Shown here in pieces: positions 63,059 to 64,000 of a stretch of DNA of 64,000 nt. The position numbers and the translations under genes were made by a program. The stretch spans positions 28,182 to 92,181 of the forward strand of contig NZ_JAPFBW010000028.1 in NCBI RefSeq assembly GCF_026153205.1, in the 5' to 3' direction. Numbering within the stretch: the stretch's first letter is position 1; each line of letters opens with the position of its first letter. The stretch is from Aquabacterium sp. A7-Y (GTDB taxonomy: Bacteria; Pseudomonadota; Gammaproteobacteria; Burkholderiales; Burkholderiaceae_C). The notes under the pieces are model-generated. The model did not search any database and was not told the origin of the DNA. It worked only from the letters and a program-made list of their open reading frames with translations.

Positions 63059-63754
63059 TCAGACCTCCAGCCACTCCTTGCGGACATAGGCATTGTTGCG
63101 CAGGTCGGCCGGCGTGCCTTCGAAAACGATGCTGCCGTGCCCCATGACATAACAACGCTGCGAGATCTCCAGCGCGATGGTCAGCTTCTGCTCCACCAGC
63201 AGCACGCTGACGCCGCGCCTCTTCAGCTCCTTCAGGTACTCTGCCACGAGTTCGACGATCTTGGGCGCGAGCCCTTCGGTGGGCTCGTCGATCATGATGA
63301 GATCGGGGTCGCCCATCAGGGTGCGGCACAGGGTCAGCATCTGCTGCTCGCCCCCGGAGAGCACGCCGGCCTCGGTGTGCTGGCGCTCCTTCAGCCTGGG
63401 GAACATGCGGTACATGTCGTCGAAGCTCCAGCGCCCCGAGGCACCCTTGCGCTTCTGGCCCAGCATCAGGTTCTGGTGCACCGTGAGCCGGGGGAAGATG
63501 TCGCGGTTCTCGGGCACGTAGCCGATGCCGAGGTGCGCGATATCGAAGGCCTTCTGGCCGAGGATCTCGCTGTCCTTGAAGCGCACGGAGCCCTGCCCGT
63601 CCACCAGTCCCATGATGGTCTTGACGGTGGTCGAACGGCCCGAGCCGTTGCGCCCCAGCAGGCTGACGATCTCGCCGGGCTGCACGTTCATCGTGACGCC
63701 GTGCAGGATGTGGCTCTTGCCGTAGTAGGCATGCAGCTTGTCGAGTTGCAGCAT
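63059..63754 (-). CDS. livF: Branched-chain amino-acid-type ABC transporter ATPase (LivF), Walker A Lys replaced by Arg
   Basis: A 231-residue ABC ATPase of the LivF type. Walker A reads GRNGSGRST, with Arg40 in place of the near-invariant Lys; Q-loop ENRDIFPRLTV, signature LSGGEQQML, Walker B LIMIDEPTEGLAP and switch-loop VEQ are all present. LivF works with LivG in amino-acid import. Arg at this Lys position is known in some LivF-like proteins, but still conspicuous. It begins 2 bases after the livG stop, so the two are translated together. Confidence 0.92.
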   Translation of the reverse strand: MLQLDKLHAYYGKSHILHGVTMNVQPGEIVSLLGRNGSGRSTTVKTIMGLVDGQGSVRFKDSEILGQKAFDIAHLGIGYVPENRDIFPRLTVHQNLMLGQKRKGASGRWSFDDMYRMFPRLKERQHTEAGVLSGGEQQMLTLCRTLMGDPDLIMIDEPTEGLAPKIVELVAEYLKELKRRGVSVLLVEQKLTIALEISQRCYVMGHGSIVFEGTPADLRNNAYVRKEWLEV

Positions 63755-63756
63755 GA

Positions 63757-64000
63757 TCAGACTCCGGCTTTCTCGGTGGCGCGGCCCGCCGCGGCGGATG
63801 CCTGCTGCTCGGCCAGCACGGAGCCGAGGTAGGCCTCTTGCACACGCTGGTTGGCGCGCACCTTGTCCGGCGTGTCGAAGGCGATCACCTCGCCGTAGAC
63901 CAGCACCGCGATCTTGTCGGCCAGGCCGAACACCACCCCCATGTCGTGCTCCACGGTCAGCAAGGTCCGGCCCTCGGTGACCTCGCGGATCAGCTGGATG
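63757..64000 (-). CDS. livG: Branched-chain amino-acid-type ABC transporter ATPase (LivG), 3' end only
   Basis: The last 80 residues of a LivG-type ATPase; the 5' part lies beyond the window end. The frame is open to base 64000. The switch His region LLTVEHDMGVVFGLADKIAVLVYGEVIA and the family's C-terminal ANQRVQEAYLGS follow, then an Ala-rich tail. The segment EAYLGS is the LivG-specific end that contacts the membrane subunits. Directly upstream of livF. Confidence 0.88.
   Translation of the reverse strand, partial: IQLIREVTEGRTLLTVEHDMGVVFGLADKIAVLVYGEVIAFDTPDKVRANQRVQEAYLGSVLAEQQASAAAGRATEKAGV

Overview
The window is GC-rich, gene-dense bacterial chromosome. Gene content and order point to a betaproteobacterium of the order Burkholderiales: the mltG-tmk-holB-pilZ-tatD run beside ygfZ, a DUF4936 gene overlapping an NRDE/TANGO2 gene, a fused malQ-treY, and a large fatty-acid degradation run. 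I do not claim a genus. There are about 59 protein-coding genes, two of them cut by the window ends, and one frameshifted gene remnant. I saw no rRNA, tRNA, CRISPR array, insertion sequence or prophage.

Region 1 (1-1.5 kb): end of a Bax1/YccA membrane protein gene, a carboxymuconolactone-decarboxylase-family gene and a small cysteine-rich protein gene. Region 2 (1.6-11.9 kb): a set of secreted polysaccharide-active proteins. On the minus strand these are CBM56-GH64 (beta-1,3-glucanase), CBM5/12-GH18 (chitinase), CBM5/12-GH5 (endoglucanase-type), lectin-GH16 (laminarinase-type) and a lectin-DUF4874/DUF4832 lipoprotein of unknown activity. Divergent on the plus strand is an AA10 lytic polysaccharide monooxygenase with its own CBM5/12. 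Chitin plus beta-1,3-glucan are the main fungal wall polymers, so this looks like a mycolytic (fungus-degrading) locus.

Region 3 (11.9-15.5 kb): Nudix hydrolase, DeoR-type and TetR-type regulators, a broken hotdog thioesterase, a single-domain response regulator and a small hypothetical. Region 4 (16-27.8 kb): one glycogen/trehalose operon, glgC-glgX-treZ-(malQ-treY fusion)-glgA. It combines ADP-glucose-dependent glucan synthesis with debranching and conversion of linear glucan to trehalose. Region 5 (27.8-44.8 kb): housekeeping and mixed genes, including the mltG-tmk-holB-pilZ operon, tatD, ygfZ, an esterase next to a thioesterase-acetyltransferase fusion, an exported FAH-family protein, an iron alcohol dehydrogenase, a CorC-type protein, a patatin, a Cu/Zn superoxide dismutase and Tex.

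Region 6 (45-50.3 kb): an orphan sugar-type ABC binding protein directly downstream of a methyl-accepting chemotaxis protein, with a good sigma-28 (FliA) promoter in front, then an ADP-ribosylglycohydrolase-family gene and a GDSL esterase. Region 7 (50.3-62.9 kb): twelve same-strand genes for acyl-CoA metabolism (hydratase/dehydrogenase, thiolase, two acyl-CoA dehydrogenases, thioesterase, dehydrogenases/reductases), with a fatty-acid-regulator-like palindrome before the first gene. The window ends in livF and the 3' end of livG of a branched-chain amino-acid-type ABC transporter.

The points most worth following are the uncharacterised DUF4874/DUF4832 lectin lipoprotein inside a fungal-wall-degrading set, the FliA-driven receptor plus binding-protein pair, the malQ-treY fusion, and several inverted or direct repeats in front of the glucanase, LPMO and glycogen genes.
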